NCBI GenBank assembly: GCA_040385875.1
Contig: JAZKGO010000076.1
Coordinates: 8,343 to 72,342, forward strand
Length of the DNA stretch: 64,000 nt
Source of the DNA: JANMZR01 sp040385875
Lineage (GTDB): Bacteria > Bacteroidota > Bacteroidia > Cytophagales > Spirosomataceae
Reading direction: 5' to 3'
In this document: one piece after another, positions 24,806 through 33,350 of the stretch
Position numbering within the stretch: position 1 is the first letter of the stretch
Layout: each line of letters opens with the position of its first letter
Translations under genes and position numbers: made by a program
Notes under the pieces: generated by a model
Databases searched by the model: none
Told to the model about the DNA's origin: nothing
The model's input: the letters and a program-made list of their open reading frames with translations, nothing else

Positions 24806-26932
24806 CTAGAAATTGCCCCAACTTATACCCAAGGTCAAGTTGCGAGGAGGGGCAGGATAAAAATTGCTACCAAAGGTACTTCTGCTGATATAAGTGGTAT
24901 AAAGCTCGTTGGTTACATTCATTAGATTGGCGAATAGTTCAAACTGCTTTAAATGGAAGCCAGCTCGTAGGTGTAAGATGCTTAGTCCTTTAAGGTTGGC
25001 GAAACCACGATCATCATAAATATTCTTATTTTCATTGTCTTTAAAATACTGCCCAACCATCTGCCATTCACTGGCAATTCTAAATCCTTTAAGCCAGTTG
25101 GGTTTATATTGAATCTCGGTCATTCCTGTGAAATGAGGGGCTAATGGCATTTCATTTCCATCAAATATTTGTTTATCCGATAGTCTGAATTTTTCATAAA
25201 TATGTCGTGCATTGGTACCATTCAGACTTAACTTCCACTGGCCATTGGGTTGGAAAGTTATCGCATATTCTATACCCTTATGGATAGCCGACCCCGCACT
25301 TTTGTTTTCAACTGAATTGTCCGCATTTACAAACCTGACTACTTCGTTTTTGCTAGGCATATAATAAATAGAGGCTTCAAGCATTATTTTGTTATTTAAA
25401 AGCGAAGCCCAAGCACCTAATTCATAATTTGAAAATACGGCCGCTTTTAGTTCAGGTACTTTTACACCACGATAAAGCTGGCTAATATTCGGAGGGCTAA
25501 ATCCTTGACTGGCATTGAAATAGCCTCCAATTTTATCCGTAATCTCATGGGTGAATCCGATTTTAGGAGTAAATCGATTGAAATTATTTTTTTCATCAGG
25601 CGCTCCTGAAAAAGCCGATGATTTTAGCGCATTATCAAAATTATAACTCATCAAATCATATCTTGCACCAAGAGTCATTTTCAGCTTGGGCATTATATCC
25701 CAATCTAGCTGAGCATAGGTGGCCAAGTTCAATATTTTGGCCTGATAATTTACCAGCATCGAATCGGGCCGCTCTTTATTTACAGTGTAAACTCCCGTTT
25801 TGGTGTCTCTATTGAGTCGCACATAGTAAGCCCAATAATCGTTGGGGGCATAGTCTGCAGATAATCCATTGATTAATTTGATCTTTTTTGAAGAAAATTC
25901 TTTCGTATTTTGAAAAATAAATCCGATACTTTTGAAACTATTTTCATTGATTTCTCCATGTGCATTCGCTGCATTACCCGTGATTCTTCGAATAGAATAA
26001 GCAGGAAACTGACCAATCTTATTTTGACGAGCTATTAAATGTATTTGGCTGAAATTGAGGCTATTCCACTGTTTTTCGAGGGTTAATCTAGCTCTATGCG
26101 CACTAATTTTGCGGTAGGCAAAATCAGCCTGACTTACAAATTTTCTACTGTAAAAAGTGACACTATCCACACTTCCTCCTGCTTGTGCATCATAAATATT
26201 ATTGGAAACAGCCAGAATCAATTTTGTTTTATTATTGATTGTATAATCGATCTTAGTGTTGAGCCCAAATTTTGAATAATCACTGGCGGGCTGCCATCCA
26301 TTTTTTTGCTTTGAAAAAAGGCCAGCCACCGCTATCCCCAATTTATTAGATATTTTTCCTGAATATTTGGCTTTAGATTGAAAATATCCAAATGAATCGT
26401 GTTGAAAACCAATGGAATAGAGATTTTTTTCAGAGGAATTTATTGAATTGAAATTGATCGCACCGCCCGCAGCCTCTGGCCCATACAATGAGGAGGATGG
26501 CCCTTTTATTACTTCAATGTTTTCGATAGCAGATTGATTGATCTCGATTAAGCCGTTGTTTTGAAATATCCCCATAGGTCGAATCGGAATACCATCTTCC
26601 AAATATAAAAAATAAGGGTTTAATCCAATGGGTTGACGAATGGCAATTGTATGTTGTTCATGATTGAAACTAGCCATTACGACTCCGGGTACTTTGTTGA
26701 GAAGTTCGGTGAGTAAGTTGGCATTCGTCTCTTTAATTTTTTGACTGTTTAATTGAAAGATAGAAATCGGTGCTTCTGACCGAAATGTAGCCTGCCGATT
26801 GGCAGAAATTATGACAGGATTGAGTAAAGTAGTAGGCCGAAGTAAGCTGTCAGTACTACTTGCATTTTTTTGACTCAATACTACTCTATTGTTTAACAAA
26901 ATTATCAGTAGTATAAAAAGAGTATTCTTCAT
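24806..26932 (-). CDS. TonB-dependent outer membrane receptor
   Basis: This 708-residue protein has a signal peptide (about 1-20, VVLSQ), a plug domain (PVIISANRQATFRSEAPISI to IEVIKGPSSSLYGPEAAGGA) and a 22-strand barrel ending in the aromatic GISWGNF. It lacks the N-terminal carboxypeptidase-like domain seen in many relatives. Its GPSSSLYGPEAAGGAINFN segment is the normal plug end. Such receptors import iron complexes, vitamins or sugars using TonB. No Fur-like box is visible in the 75-nt upstream gap, so iron is not specially indicated here. It stands alone. Confidence 0.93.
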   Translation of the reverse strand: MKNTLFILLIILLNNRVVLSQKNASSTDSLLRPTTLLNPVIISANRQATFRSEAPISIFQLNSQKIKETNANLLTELLNKVPGVVMASFNHEQHTIAIRQPIGLNPYFLYLEDGIPIRPMGIFQNNGLIEINQSAIENIEVIKGPSSSLYGPEAAGGAINFNSINSSEKNLYSIGFQHDSFGYFQSKAKYSGKISNKLGIAVAGLFSKQKNGWQPASDYSKFGLNTKIDYTINNKTKLILAVSNNIYDAQAGGSVDSVTFYSRKFVSQADFAYRKISAHRARLTLEKQWNSLNFSQIHLIARQNKIGQFPAYSIRRITGNAANAHGEINENSFKSIGFIFQNTKEFSSKKIKLINGLSADYAPNDYWAYYVRLNRDTKTGVYTVNKERPDSMLVNYQAKILNLATYAQLDWDIMPKLKMTLGARYDLMSYNFDNALKSSAFSGAPDEKNNFNRFTPKIGFTHEITDKIGGYFNASQGFSPPNISQLYRGVKVPELKAAVFSNYELGAWASLLNNKIMLEASIYYMPSKNEVVRFVNADNSVENKSAGSAIHKGIEYAITFQPNGQWKLSLNGTNARHIYEKFRLSDKQIFDGNEMPLAPHFTGMTEIQYKPNWLKGFRIASEWQMVGQYFKDNENKNIYDDRGFANLKGLSILHLRAGFHLKQFELFANLMNVTNELYTTYISRSTFGSNFYPAPPRNLTLGISWGNF

Positions 26933-27007
26933 TAGTTTTTTAATTATCTGTAAATTTAAAAACTAATTATTATAGTTCTGTTGGGTATAAGGGTAATATT
27001 TACGGAA

Positions 27008-27571
27008 TCATTTACAATTGCCTTCTTTCAGGCTTGTACTTATTTTGGCAAAATCACTCTCAAGACTTGCATAAAATTCTTTGGTTGACCAACACAAAAT
27101 TTGGTAATAATGCTCTGAAGTTTCAATATAAGTTAAAAGATATGAAATCCCAATTTCAGTACCACTACTACTAGTGAAAAGACCCGTTAGCAGTGATTGA
27201 GAATAATTGGATGTTCCTATTTTAAAGGTTTTTTTGTTGGTTTCTTTGGCATTTTTGAGACCCTCAATCAATTTTTTAGAGGTTGAATAGTGAAAATCAG
27301 AAATACTTTCATATTTGCTTCCTAGACTCTCAAGTTCAGCCTTTGAATCATCAATTACTATGACATAGGCCTCTTTTGAAGCATTCATATATTGCAAAAT
27401 GGCCGAATCATTTAAAGTATTGGTTTTCAACAAATAATTTGGCATGGAAAGATAAATGACATTACCTGCCTTTTTTTCGCTAAAATTTTCTTGAGCATTT
27501 AAATAATTATTAGAAAATAGAATGATTAAAAGCATCCCCAAAATCTTGGTAACATTAGGTTTATTTGTCAT
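27008..27571 (-). CDS. Exported protein of unknown function
   Basis: Start chosen at ATG 27569-27571; another in-frame ATG lies four codons upstream. The product has about 187 residues with a signal peptide (LLIILFSNNYLNAQ) and a mature domain without Cys motifs until near the C-terminus. The alternating pattern and SLLTGLFTSSSGTEIGISYL segment suggest a mixed alpha/beta fold such as the PsbP-like stress proteins, but I do not recognise it firmly. It is 55 nt downstream of the M48 gene (27627-28430) on the same strand and may be co-transcribed with it and dodecin. Confidence 0.6.
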   Translation of the reverse strand: MTNKPNVTKILGMLLIILFSNNYLNAQENFSEKKAGNVIYLSMPNYLLKTNTLNDSAILQYMNASKEAYVIVIDDSKAELESLGSKYESISDFHYSTSKKLIEGLKNAKETNKKTFKIGTSNYSQSLLTGLFTSSSGTEIGISYLLTYIETSEHYYQILCWSTKEFYASLESDFAKISTSLKEGNCK

Positions 27572-27626
27572 GATAATAGTCATTAGAATTGAAATATAAA
27601 ACGGAAATTATTTTTTAATAATTGAA

Positions 27627-28430
27627 TCAATAATCCCACGAACCTGTATTTTTAAAATTTTCAATCATTTTTTTGATTTCACCAATCCTATGGTCAGGGT
27701 CTGGGTGTGTACTTTGAAACTCTGATGGACGTTCAGCACCGCCTGCCGCTTGTTTCAAAATTTCCATCACATCAATCATTGCAGCAGGGTTATAACCAGT
27801 TTCTTGCATATATCTTACCCCATATTTATCCGATTCAAGTTCGTCTTCACGGCCATATTTCATATTGACCATATTGCCTACATAACTGGCGATAGCTCCT
27901 GCACTGTTATTGCCATATGGGTCGGCAGTGGCTGAAACCACCGCTCCTAATAGGCCATTTGTCAAGTCACTTTTGGCCATTTGTTGCGCCGAATGCCTTC
28001 CGATAACATGGCCAATTTCGTGTGCCAATACTCCAGCTATCTGATCCTCAGTATTTAACCTTTTTAGCAAACCAACTGTAATAAAAATTTGACCACCTGG
28101 TAATGCAAATGCATTAATTGTTTCTGGATCGGCCAATAAGTGAAAGTCGAACTGATAGGGAGATTCTTTGGCTTGAGTGCCATTAACCAGCTTATTACCA
28201 ATTGCTTTTACAATTCCTTGGGCTTTTGGGTCGCTGTAGATCCCGCCAAATTCGGCAGCCATCTGGGGGGCTGACTGCAACCCCATTGCTATTTCTTGTT
28301 CTGGTGTAAGACTTACCGCCTGTTTTTTGCCCGTAATAGGATTCACCTCCATCCTCGAATAGTACGAAAATAAGGCTATTCCACCCATCAATAGCATGAC
28401 TAATATCCTAAACTTGAAATTTCCTCCCAT
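27627..28430 (-). CDS. M48-family metallopeptidase (LoiP/YggG-like)
   Basis: From ATG 28428-28430 the protein has 267 residues with an N-terminal signal anchor (FRILVMLLMGGIALFSYY); a longer start 12 codons upstream is possible. HEIGHVIGRHSAQQM holds the HExxH zinc site and EDELESDKYGVRYMQETGYN the third ligand Glu. ADPETINAFALPGGQIFITV is the usual M48 strand before the active helix. It should act in the periplasm, anchored to the inner membrane, on misfolded or membrane proteins. It lies just downstream of a dodecin gene. It is a different subgroup from the lipoprotein peptidase at 22167-22976. Confidence 0.92.
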   Translation of the reverse strand: MGGNFKFRILVMLLMGGIALFSYYSRMEVNPITGKKQAVSLTPEQEIAMGLQSAPQMAAEFGGIYSDPKAQGIVKAIGNKLVNGTQAKESPYQFDFHLLADPETINAFALPGGQIFITVGLLKRLNTEDQIAGVLAHEIGHVIGRHSAQQMAKSDLTNGLLGAVVSATADPYGNNSAGAIASYVGNMVNMKYGREDELESDKYGVRYMQETGYNPAAMIDVMEILKQAAGGAERPSEFQSTHPDPDHRIGEIKKMIENFKNTGSWDY

Positions 28431-28487
28431 TTTATTTCTATTTTTTTTAATTAGGTAAATGATCAAATTTTATAGCTAATTGTTTTA

Positions 28488-28691
28488 TCAATGTTCAATT
28501 TCAAATGACATTTTGCAATTGATTCGATATTCAGTTATTTTTCCATTTTCAACAATGGCACTTTGGTTAGAAATATTTACTGACCTAATGCCTCTCAGCG
28601 ACTTTGATGCCTCTGTAACTGCTTGAGCTGCAGCATCTTCCCAGCTTTTTGAGGAAGAGGCCATTACTTCGATTACTTTTAATACGGACAT
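28488..28691 (-). CDS. Dodecin family protein
   Basis: This 67-residue protein matches dodecin along its whole length: VLKVIEVMASSSKSWEDAA, the flavin-stacking Trp at 17, then ASKSLRGIRSVNISNQSA and a final beta strand. Dodecins form dodecameric shells that bind flavins or CoA-like ligands in the cytoplasm and buffer free flavin. It precedes the M48 peptidase gene by 57 nt on the same strand; there is no obvious functional link between the two. Confidence 0.93.
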   Translation of the reverse strand: MSVLKVIEVMASSSKSWEDAAAQAVTEASKSLRGIRSVNISNQSAIVENGKITEYRINCKMSFEIEH

Positions 28692-28966
28692 GATTTTTTA
28701 AAGTTTAAATTTTAGAATAAATCATTTGGAAAATTAAGCCAGACTACATCCTCAATATACTCTGCAACTAACTTTAATAAAATTATCAATATTTTCTTAA
28801 TATTTGGTAGTTTCTTTGTTTTTGTATTTCAAATAATAAATCTAATCGTTTGTCTGTAGCCATCATTGTTGACTATTAGCTTTTTTTGCTTTCGGGAGAA
28901 GCAACATATCTTTTTAAGCCCACGTATTATTTATACTTACGAATCAATTATTTAACTTCAAGGATC

Positions 28967-29047
28967 ATGTTAAATCTGCTAAAAATTACTATTTATTTTT
29001 TATTAATTACTTCTTTATCAGCCTGTAAGGTCAATCCTGATGATTAA
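28967..29047 (+). CDS. Very short lipoprotein-like ORF, possibly a broken gene start
   Basis: ATG at 28967 gives 26 residues that are almost only a lipoprotein signal (FLLITSLSACKVNPDD) before a TAA. A lipoprotein signal followed at once by a stop suggests either a tiny lipopeptide or the start of a gene interrupted by a mutation or sequence error; the N gap at 29136 prevents a decision. An open 94-nt coding end after the gap, followed by a terminator, could be the rest of the same gene. Confidence 0.3.
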   Translation: MLNLLKITIYFLLITSLSACKVNPDD

Positions 29048-29135
29048 CTAAGCCCAAAAGAGCATGAGGTAGTGCCTAGAAGGGCATTAGATGGAAAGCG
29101 ATTATGGCGTTTTCATCATCCAATTTAAAAAATGG

Positions 29136-29235
29136 NNNNNNNNNNNNNNNNNNNNNNNNNNNNNNNNNNNNNNNNNNNNNNNNNNNNNNNNNNNNNNNNN
29201 NNNNNNNNNNNNNNNNNNNNNNNNNNNNNNNNNNN
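29136..29235. other. Assembly gap, 100 N
   Basis: Exactly 100 N, the conventional placeholder length; the real distance is unknown. It interrupts a putative lipoprotein gene. Confidence 0.98.
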
Positions 29236-29237
29236 TA

Positions 29238-29330
29238 GATGGTCTTTTTTCTGAGGGTATTTATTCAGGAGGGGTAAAGCTTGCTAGTTTTACTGTTTCA
29301 AGCGTGGTGACCAAATTAAATGCAAAGTAG
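29238..29330 (+). CDS. C-terminal fragment of an unknown protein after the gap
   Basis: Reading from the gap, 30 codons (DGLFSEGIYSGGVKLASFTV then SSVVTKLNAK) end in TAG at 29328-29330. A hairpin terminator follows 28 nt later, so this is the end of a real transcript. No family could be named from so little. It may be the end of the gene starting with the lipoprotein signal at 28967. Confidence 0.4.
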   Translation, partial: DGLFSEGIYSGGVKLASFTVSSVVTKLNAK

Positions 29331-29358
29331 ATAAGAAGAATTTCCGTTTTATTATTGA

Positions 29359-29393
29359 ACCTGATAGTTTTTAGATTATCAGGTCCTTTTTTT
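29359..29393 (+). terminator. Hairpin terminator
   Basis: ACCTGATA (29359-29366) and TATCAGGT (29377-29384) form the stem, followed by CC and a run of T. It ends the transcript carrying the fragment above. Confidence 0.8.
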
Positions 29394-29404
29394 AGATTAC
29401 TCTT

Positions 29405-29956
29405 CTAATTTAAAAATATCAAAAATAGCAATGGGAAAATTATTCCTGCCAAAGCCAATTTCCAGCCTCTTTGTCTAAAACTTAGCTTGCCTTTTTGTAC
29501 CAATGTAGCGCCTGTAATGGCAATGAAAATGAGACTCAATGCAAAAATGTCAGAATAATAGATCCACCAATTATTGTTATTGTTTTTATGAATAAGCATC
29601 ATTTGCGAGATGATAGGGGTCTTTTTGAAAGTAACTATTTCACCTTTGCCCGATTGAATAGCTATTTCCAAATCATTTTTTTCATACGAGATTTTGAGAT
29701 TCCCGTCTTTAATAACAAACCGCCTGAACTTATCTTCTATACCTAGTTTTTTACCCAAATCTTTGGAGAAATCCTCATTGATTTCCTTTTCATTGGATGG
29801 CAATTGTACGTTTACTTGCTTGGTTTCAGTGGTATATTTATCTGGATGCCAGCTTTGGCGGTGGTTCATCATCAAACCAGAGGCGGCAAATGAAACAATA
29901 AGGCCGATATAAAAATAACCAAAATCACGATGAAGTGCTCTTTTATTAAATTGCAT
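29405..29956 (-). CDS. PepSY-associated TM helix protein
   Basis: A 183-residue membrane protein: RALHRDFGYFYIGLIVSFAA is the typical first helix, then a soluble periplasmic PepSY-like part (about 40-125), then two helices (IYYSDIFALSLIFIAITGA and near the C-terminus). Proteins of this type accompany siderophore receptors in Bacteroidota and are thought to help release or reduce iron from imported siderophores in the inner membrane. Here it follows the siderophore receptor gene by 81 nt on the same strand, though a hairpin lies between, so some transcripts probably end before it. Confidence 0.88.
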   Translation of the reverse strand: MQFNKRALHRDFGYFYIGLIVSFAASGLMMNHRQSWHPDKYTTETKQVNVQLPSNEKEINEDFSKDLGKKLGIEDKFRRFVIKDGNLKISYEKNDLEIAIQSGKGEIVTFKKTPIISQMMLIHKNNNNNWWIYYSDIFALSLIFIAITGATLVQKGKLSFRQRGWKLALAGIIFPLLFLIFLN

Positions 29957-29981
29957 ATATTTAAATTATTTTAAAAATATA

Positions 29982-30013
29982 CCCTAAGTCCAAATTATAA
30001 GTTTGACTTAGGG
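29982..30013 (-). terminator. Hairpin between siderophore receptor and PepSY gene
   Basis: CCCTAAGTCCAAA (from 29982) pairs with TTTGACTTAGGG (to 30013), with one bulged C. On the minus strand it follows the receptor gene by 24 nt, so it is likely a partial or full terminator. Confidence 0.65.
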
Positions 30014-30037
30014 CATTGATTTGTAATGGATTAACTT

Positions 30038-32392
30038 TTAGAATTTTAAAGCTATACTAGCTGAATAATTATGTGGAGCTATTGGATTTACACTATTGTC
30101 ATCATGTACATTATAGTTATATACATCGAATAAATTACCCATTTTGGCACCCAATGTAACTTTTTTGAATTTGTAACCCAAAGTAGCATCAATTTGCTGA
30201 TAACTAGGGATATCTATTAGTTTGTACGAATCATTTGCAACTTGTACTCGAGTAGAGCGTCCGGCCTGACGATCTCCGAAATATAGTCCAATTAGCCCAA
30301 TGTTTAAACCATTCAATTTACCATTTGAGATACTGTAATTCGCTGATAAATTTGCAGTATGGTTTGGGTTGTATTTCAATAGACTACCCTCGACATAAGT
30401 ATTCGATTTTACATATTTGGTTTCGTTATAACTGTATCCTGCTGCAAGGGTTAAATTTTGAATGGGACGAGCCATCAAATCAATTTCTAAACCTTTGCTG
30501 GCTACTTTACCCACCAATTCTTTGATATTAGTGTTGGTATTACCATTGGCCAATGATATTTGAGCTAAATTGTCATTAATTATTTGATAAGCCGTGACGT
30601 TCAGGGAAAGTTGGTTGTTCAACATTTGTTTTTTAATACCGAGCTCAATTTGGTCAGTAAGTGAAGGCTTCAATGCATTACCCTCCACATCCACACCTGT
30701 ATTGAGTGCAAACGAATTAGCATAGCTGCCAAATATAGATAGGTTTTTATTGGGCTGAACCACAACGCCGAGCCTTGGTGAGAAGGCACCATCATAATTT
30801 TTACTTACAACTGTTTTATTAGTAGCTGCTGTAAGTACTTCACTGTCAGTTTGTTGATAGCTGTATCTAACGCCAGCCAATACTTTTAGGTATTTATTGA
30901 GGCTAATCAAATCTTGTACATACACCCCAAATCTATTGATAGGAGCATTGGTAATTGTTGCAATAGTCATATTAGGAATATCATTTCTGGTCTTATAGGT
31001 TTTAGAACCAAAAATATTCACAGTGTCATACCGAGCTACTTGACTGTATGCGGTGGTTTTTGTATCAAATTGATCGGTTTCGGCCCCTATTAATACCTGA
31101 TGATTGGTATTAAGTATTTTAAAAGTACCTGTCAGATCCAGCTGAGCCAAATTGTATTGATCGATTACATCTGTTTTTTGGATATTTCGAATCCACATAC
31201 CCTCTTTGTTGATCATTGTACCAGAGTTGGGTCTTGTATTGGCAAAAAGACTCGTCTCGTATTTGCGAGATGCTGCGGTAAGATTTAACTTCCAATTATC
31301 AGATAATGAATGACTTATAATAACATTTGTTGACAATTGATTGGCTTTAAAATTGCTCCAGGCAACTCCCAAGAATCGGTCACGTGGTAATTCTACAATT
31401 TCGTAGTTGATAATACCAGCCCCAAAGTCAGGAGTGCGCTCATCATTTGAAAGATTGGTTTCCACTAATATTTCTGTTTTTTTGCCTAGTTTTACCAACA
31501 CAGAAGGATTGATATAATATCTTTCAGAACTTACTCCCTTGCGGAAACTATTGGCTTTTTCATAGGATCCATTTAAGCGAAAGGCTATATTTTGTTTTTT
31601 GCCAATGCCAGAATAAATATCTAAATAAGGTTTTGCCTGCCCAAAGCTGCCTACTTTCATCGATACTTCACCACCAAATTCAAACTTTGGCTTTTTGGTG
31701 ACTAAATTGATAATACCACCCGCCGCCACATTGCCAAATAGTATGGCTGACGAACCTTTTAAGATTTCTACTTTTTCGATATTGCTAAAATCGCTCATCA
31801 TTCCATTGAAGTATCGTACACCATTTCTAAAAGTATTGGTACTTCCTAATGAGAATCCACGTCCAGCGATCTCCTCTTGGTACCCCCCTGTGGTTCCCAT
31901 GATATACATTCCATTGGCATTTGCTAATACATCAGACATTGATTTTATCTGTTGATTGTCAATCATTTGTCTGTCAATTACTGCAAAACTTTGTGGTAAA
32001 TCCATCGCTTTGATAGGAAGCTTTCCAATGGAGGTTACTTTTTCATTCGCATTCACGTATCCTTTTACAATAATCTCTTTTAATAACTCTGAATTTTCAA
32101 AGAGTTCGAGCGCAATTCCAGTGGTTTTTTCTAATTCTATAATCACTTTTTGTTCTAATGTTTTGAAACCTACGAAAGAGGCTATTAAGGTGTAGTGTCC
32201 AGGTTGTAAATTGTTGATTGAAAATTCACCCTTTTCATTTGTGGTGGTACCTTTTTGAAGCTCTTTCAATTTTAGACTTACAAATTCAGCAGGTTTACCT
32301 TCACTGTTAGAAACAAGTCCTTTTAAATGACCATTTTGGGCAACGATATTGATGCTGAATAGTAATAATGCAAAGTATAGAATAGTTTTCAT
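30038..32392 (-). CDS. TonB-dependent siderophore receptor with carboxypeptidase-like N-terminal domain
   Basis: Start placed at ATG 32390-32392, which gives a good signal peptide (ILYFALLLFSINIVAQ); a longer frame upstream runs through the promoter. The 784-residue protein has a carboxypeptidase-regulatory-like domain (GLVSNSEGKPAEFVSLKLKE to VGFKTLEQKV), a plug (PQSFAVIDRQMIDNQQIKS to SAILFGNVAAGGIINLVTK) and a barrel ending in ASIALKF. The plug wording is that of the siderophore receptor group. Two Fur-like boxes lie in the promoter, and a PepSY protein gene follows, so iron import under iron limitation is the likely role. Confidence 0.94.
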   Translation of the reverse strand: MKTILYFALLLFSINIVAQNGHLKGLVSNSEGKPAEFVSLKLKELQKGTTTNEKGEFSINNLQPGHYTLIASFVGFKTLEQKVIIELEKTTGIALELFENSELLKEIIVKGYVNANEKVTSIGKLPIKAMDLPQSFAVIDRQMIDNQQIKSMSDVLANANGMYIMGTTGGYQEEIAGRGFSLGSTNTFRNGVRYFNGMMSDFSNIEKVEILKGSSAILFGNVAAGGIINLVTKKPKFEFGGEVSMKVGSFGQAKPYLDIYSGIGKKQNIAFRLNGSYEKANSFRKGVSSERYYINPSVLVKLGKKTEILVETNLSNDERTPDFGAGIINYEIVELPRDRFLGVAWSNFKANQLSTNVIISHSLSDNWKLNLTAASRKYETSLFANTRPNSGTMINKEGMWIRNIQKTDVIDQYNLAQLDLTGTFKILNTNHQVLIGAETDQFDTKTTAYSQVARYDTVNIFGSKTYKTRNDIPNMTIATITNAPINRFGVYVQDLISLNKYLKVLAGVRYSYQQTDSEVLTAATNKTVVSKNYDGAFSPRLGVVVQPNKNLSIFGSYANSFALNTGVDVEGNALKPSLTDQIELGIKKQMLNNQLSLNVTAYQIINDNLAQISLANGNTNTNIKELVGKVASKGLEIDLMARPIQNLTLAAGYSYNETKYVKSNTYVEGSLLKYNPNHTANLSANYSISNGKLNGLNIGLIGLYFGDRQAGRSTRVQVANDSYKLIDIPSYQQIDATLGYKFKKVTLGAKMGNLFDVYNYNVHDDNSVNPIAPHNYSASIALKF

Positions 32393-32410
32393 GGATATAT
32401 GTCTGTATTT

Positions 32411-32429
32411 ATTTAGATTAATTATAAAT
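32411..32429 (-). promoter_or_regulatory. Fur-like box, proximal
   Basis: ATTTAGATTAATTATAAAT matches 16 of 19 positions of the Fur-box core ATTTAGAATTATTCTAAAT as I recall it for low-GC bacteria. It lies 19 nt before the receptor start codon. Confidence 0.5.
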
Positions 32430-32472
32430 AATGAACAAAGATAGATTAACAAATAAATAACTTCCAAATTTT

Positions 32473-32491
32473 ATTTAGATTAATTCCAAAT
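32473..32491 (-). promoter_or_regulatory. Fur-like box, distal
   Basis: ATTTAGATTAATTCCAAAT matches 16 of 19 positions of the same core and is close to palindromic. It lies 81 nt before the receptor start codon; the two boxes are 62 bp apart, about six helical turns. Confidence 0.6.
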
Positions 32492-32556
32492 AAAATGTTT
32501 TTGTGAAATTAATTCTATGAAAAGTGATGATTAAGAGTAGAAATTGAACTTTGCCT

Positions 32557-33114
32557 TTATTTTGCCCAATCGGGTGAGGGGGTATTGGGATTGAAAAGTT
32601 CGTCCATATAGTATTTGCGTCTACTGGTTTTGTTGCAATCGTTTGAGCCATCGATGGCATAGGTGCAGGGTGAGTAAAGATCAAAATTGTCGGGATGCAT
32701 CAAGCTTTTTGGACTTCCATCCGAAAACTTCTCCGTTTTATGTTCAATTCGCCCTAATAAACAATGCCCCAATTCATGAAAAATAAGAGCCTCCTTTGCA
32801 TTATCAGTAGCGATTTGCCAGCATGCAGAATTAGAGCTATTAATTTCAATTATTTTTTGAGCATTCTGATTATCAAGCTTTTGCGTACAAGTGCCGCAAG
32901 GTTCTGAAAGATTATTGCTTGATTTTGCAACTGTTAAAATTAAATTAGTGGTATCTATCGAAACATTTCTTTCTTTGGCCTCCTTCAAAAAACTATTAAA
33001 GAAAGGTCTGAATTGACTGTCCATTTTTAATATAGTCGGCTCGGTGGGCGTTTCTTTTTTACAGGTAATCAATAGAAAAGAGAAAATTATAACTACTGAA
33101 TATTTTGAAAGCAT
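32557..33114 (-). CDS. Zinc-peptidase-like (HExxH) lipoprotein, unknown family
   Basis: From ATG 33112-33114 (an in-frame ATG exists ten codons upstream) the protein has 185 residues with a lipoprotein signal (FSFLLITC, Cys 18). FHELGHCLLGRIEH (zinc ligands H113 and H117, catalytic E114, possible third ligand E124 or H125) and a later SLMHPD turn indicate a zincin fold. Six or more cysteines (EPCGTC, ACW, PCTYAI, DCNK) point to disulfides in the periplasm or outside. I infer a secreted peptidase; substrate unknown. It lies upstream of the siderophore receptor on the same strand but the Fur boxes stand between them. Confidence 0.7.
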   Translation of the reverse strand: MLSKYSVVIIFSFLLITCKKETPTEPTILKMDSQFRPFFNSFLKEAKERNVSIDTTNLILTVAKSSNNLSEPCGTCTQKLDNQNAQKIIEINSSNSACWQIATDNAKEALIFHELGHCLLGRIEHKTEKFSDGSPKSLMHPDNFDLYSPCTYAIDGSNDCNKTSRRKYYMDELFNPNTPSPDWAK

Positions 33115-33264
33115 AATTGTAATTTTTGAAAAGCCAATTTGCAAAAATACAAGTTTTTTGGTGTTTTAGCTCATTGGATTAATCCATCATAGAATCCAAG
33201 AGTTAGAAAATTAATGATCATTTAAGTAGTTGATAAACAAGATGGTGTAAATATTTCTCAAAAA

Positions 33265-33300
33265 AACTATGAAAATAGTTGTAAAACTAAAAATATAGTT
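33265..33300 (+). promoter_or_regulatory. Tandem BlaI-type operators in the tonB promoter
   Basis: Two copies of AACTA-N6-TAGTT: 33265-33280 and 33285-33300, 20 bp centre to centre. The same pair, with one base changed, lies before blaI. The second copy abuts the -7 element at 33302, so bound repressor would block RNA polymerase. Confidence 0.7.
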
Positions 33301-33301
33301 A

Positions 33302-33309
33302 TAGCTTTG
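33302..33309 (+). promoter_or_regulatory. -7 promoter element of the tonB gene
   Basis: TAGCTTTG fits the Bacteroidota housekeeping -7 pattern TAnnTTTG and lies about 42 nt before the start codon, right behind the operator pair. Confidence 0.5.
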
Positions 33310-33350
33310 ACCTAAGCTTTTAGTTAGTATAAAATTTAAATATAAAGGTC

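Noticed and set aside
24728..24925. Plus-strand ORF after the DUF6799 gene
   Set aside because: It begins inside the terminator hairpin and lies mostly over the end of the convergent receptor gene.
26933..27007. Fur-like box before the TonB receptor at 24806-26932
   Set aside because: No 19-mer close to the Fur core was found in the 75-nt gap.
32393..32467. Longer start of the siderophore receptor
   Set aside because: The extra residues are encoded by the promoter region with a Fur-like box, and the internal ATG begins a proper signal peptide.
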